Positions 5,544-6,522 of a stretch of DNA of 6,522 bases are shown piece after piece. The position numbers and the translations under genes are program-made. The notes under the pieces are model-generated. The model saw only the letters and a program-made list of their open reading frames with translations, did no database searches and was not told the DNA's origin. This stretch comes from an uncultured Dechloromonas sp. (GTDB taxonomy: Bacteria; Pseudomonadota; Gammaproteobacteria; Burkholderiales; Rhodocyclaceae), in contig CALKUR010000108.1 in the NCBI GenBank assembly GCA_937996725.1, positions 1 to 6,522 on the forward strand. The letters run 5' to 3'. Position 1 is the stretch's first letter; the number at the start of each line of letters is the position of its first letter.

Positions 5544-6407
5544 ATGCCGCATACCCAACAATCTAGCCCTAAAGGGCGTCATACCGTCGAACACCCGGGG
5601 TTTTCCGTGACCGGCCTGCCGGCATTCAACGATAACTACATCTGGGTCCTGGAATCGGTCACCGTGTCGGGCTCCCCCTGTGTCGCGGTCGTCGACCCCG
5701 GTGATGCGGCACCCGTTATCGATTATTGCCGTCGTCATGGTCTCGTTCCGACACAGATCTGGCTCACGCATCATCATGCCGACCACGTCGGTGGCGTAGC
5801 GGAACTTGTTGATTGGGTTACCCGACAATCGCTGGAATCGTCAGTCATGGTTTATGGACCCGCCGCTGAAGCGATTCCCGGTGTGACGCAATCGTTGCGC
5901 GGCGGTGAAACGCTGACGCTCGGCGACTTGCGGGTAGAAGTACTCTCGGTGCCGGGGCATACGCGGGGGCATCTGGCCTATATCGCCGGTGCGGCGACGG
6001 AGATACCCGCGTTATTCTCCGGCGACCTGTTGTTCGGGCTCGGTTGCGGCCGTCTGTTCGAAGGCACGGCGGCACAGATGCATACGGCCTTGAGCCTGGT
6101 GCGCGATCTACCACCACGGACCCGCGTTTACTGTGCGCATGAATACACGTTGCTGAATCTGCCCTTTGCGTTGGCGGTAGACCCGGACAACCCGCAGCTG
6201 TTAGCGCGTGCCGAAGCGATCCGTCGTTTACGCAGCATCGGCGAGCCAACCGTGCCGCTCACCCTGTCTGTAGAGTGCGCGACGAATCCGTTTTTACGCA
6301 GTGATCAGGCGGCATTGCAAGCGTCGGCCATGGTGGGTGATGCCGCCTCGGTCGTTGACGTGTTCGCCCGGTTACGCCAGATGCGCGATACCTTCAAAGC
6401 ATCGTAG
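5544..6407 (+). CDS. gloB: Hydroxyacylglutathione hydrolase (glyoxalase II)
   Basis: Hydrolyses S-D-lactoylglutathione to D-lactate and glutathione, the second step of the glyoxalase detoxification of methylglyoxal. It is a metallo-beta-lactamase-fold enzyme with a dinuclear metal site. All ligands are visible: His76, His78, Asp80 and His81 in THHHADH, His139 in PGHTRGH, Asp161 in SGDLLFGLGCGRLFEG and His199 in CAHEYT. The N-terminal PAFNDNYIWVL and the C-terminal NPFLR segment are typical of GloB. The product is 287 residues from the ATG at 5544, longer than E. coli GloB (251). A GTG at 5607, after CGGGG, would give 266 residues beginning just before the conserved core and is a real alternative. 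A farther upstream ATG at 5466 is inside the divergent gene and unlikely. GGATAG at 5531-5536 may be the ribosome-binding site for the chosen ATG. Confidence 0.95.
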   Translation: MPHTQQSSPKGRHTVEHPGFSVTGLPAFNDNYIWVLESVTVSGSPCVAVVDPGDAAPVIDYCRRHGLVPTQIWLTHHHADHVGGVAELVDWVTRQSLESSVMVYGPAAEAIPGVTQSLRGGETLTLGDLRVEVLSVPGHTRGHLAYIAGAATEIPALFSGDLLFGLGCGRLFEGTAAQMHTALSLVRDLPPRTRVYCAHEYTLLNLPFALAVDPDNPQLLARAEAIRRLRSIGEPTVPLTLSVECATNPFLRSDQAALQASAMVGDAASVVDVFARLRQMRDTFKAS

Positions 6408-6428
6408 CAGCGCGTGTAGTGTTGCCGA

Positions 6429-6521
6429 TCAGTACAACTGATACCAGGGTTTGCTGCGATGAATCCCTTCCGTCAGGAAGCGGCTAGTCGGATAGTTCTT
6501 GCGCAAAATACGATCGCTATC
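6429..6521 (-). CDS. C-terminal fragment, possibly outer-membrane assembly lipoprotein BamD
   Basis: A minus-strand frame enters from the right edge and gives 30 codons before a TGA at 6431-6429; the start is outside the window. The residues include RILRKNYPTSRFL, which looks like the last helix of a TPR-type repeat, and the end is KPWYQLY. Some proteobacterial BamD proteins have a similar NYP/NFP helix and an aromatic KPWW-like end, which is why I suggest BamD, but 30 residues are too few to decide. BamD would be a lipoprotein of the periplasmic face of the BAM complex. It converges on gloB with 21 bases between the stops. Confidence 0.45.
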   Translation of the reverse strand, partial: DSDRILRKNYPTSRFLTEGIHRSKPWYQLY

Positions 6522-6522
6522 C

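Noticed and set aside
6428..6442. Inverted repeat ATCAGT-ACA-ACTGAT between gloB and the convergent fragment, considered as a terminator
   Set aside because: The stem is short and AT-rich, neither strand has a following T-run, and it overlaps the end of the minus-strand frame; it may be chance.
1..6522. Mobile element, CRISPR array, defence island or other novel system
   Set aside because: No terminal repeats, spaced direct repeats, transposase or integrase motifs, or composition break are visible; nearly all the sequence is accounted for by conserved housekeeping genes.

Overview
This window looks like an ordinary stretch of core chromosome from a proteobacterium, probably a gamma- or betaproteobacterium. 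The main support is the gene set gloB / YafS-type methyltransferase / rnhA / dnaQ. E. coli carries the same group (gloB-yafS-rnhA-dnaQ), but there rnhA faces dnaQ divergently; here the methyltransferase, rnhA and dnaQ are colinear. Tex, YffB and Tag are also close to their E. coli counterparts over their full lengths. GC is moderately high and even. I see no insertion sequence, integrase, tRNA, CRISPR array or base-composition island.

Layout, left to right. Positions 2-202 (+) hold the last 66 codons of a gene I do not recognise. It converges on, and overlaps by 8 bases, a long minus-strand cluster. In transcription order (right to left) that cluster is: YafS-like methyltransferase (4705-5487), rnhA (4247-4708), dnaQ (3515-4219), tex (1120-3453), yffB/ArsC-like (766-1110) and tag (195-785). 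The junctions are a 4-base ATGA overlap, 27 bases, 61 bases, 9 bases, and a 20-base overlap. This is consistent with one operon or two abutting transcription units; the only gap large enough for a control element is dnaQ-tex, which holds a GC-rich hairpin. On the right, gloB (5544-6407, +) diverges from the methyltransferase across a 56-base gap. It then converges on the last 30 codons of another minus-strand gene (6429-6521), possibly bamD.

Functionally the cluster is mainly housekeeping. RNase HI removes RNA from RNA:DNA hybrids, DnaQ proofreads replication, Tag removes 3-methyladenine and Tex is an RNA-binding factor of the transcription machinery. Glyoxalase II, on the divergent strand, completes methylglyoxal detoxification. 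YffB and the YafS-like protein have no well-established role. All catalytic or metal-binding residues I could place are present in Tag, DnaQ, RNase HI and glyoxalase II.

I found no evidence for a previously undescribed system. Points worth a second look are small: a palindrome shared by two convergent gene ends, the dnaQ-tex hairpin, a divergent promoter that may overlap a start codon, the missing classical SAM motif in the methyltransferase, and two unassigned gene fragments at the edges.
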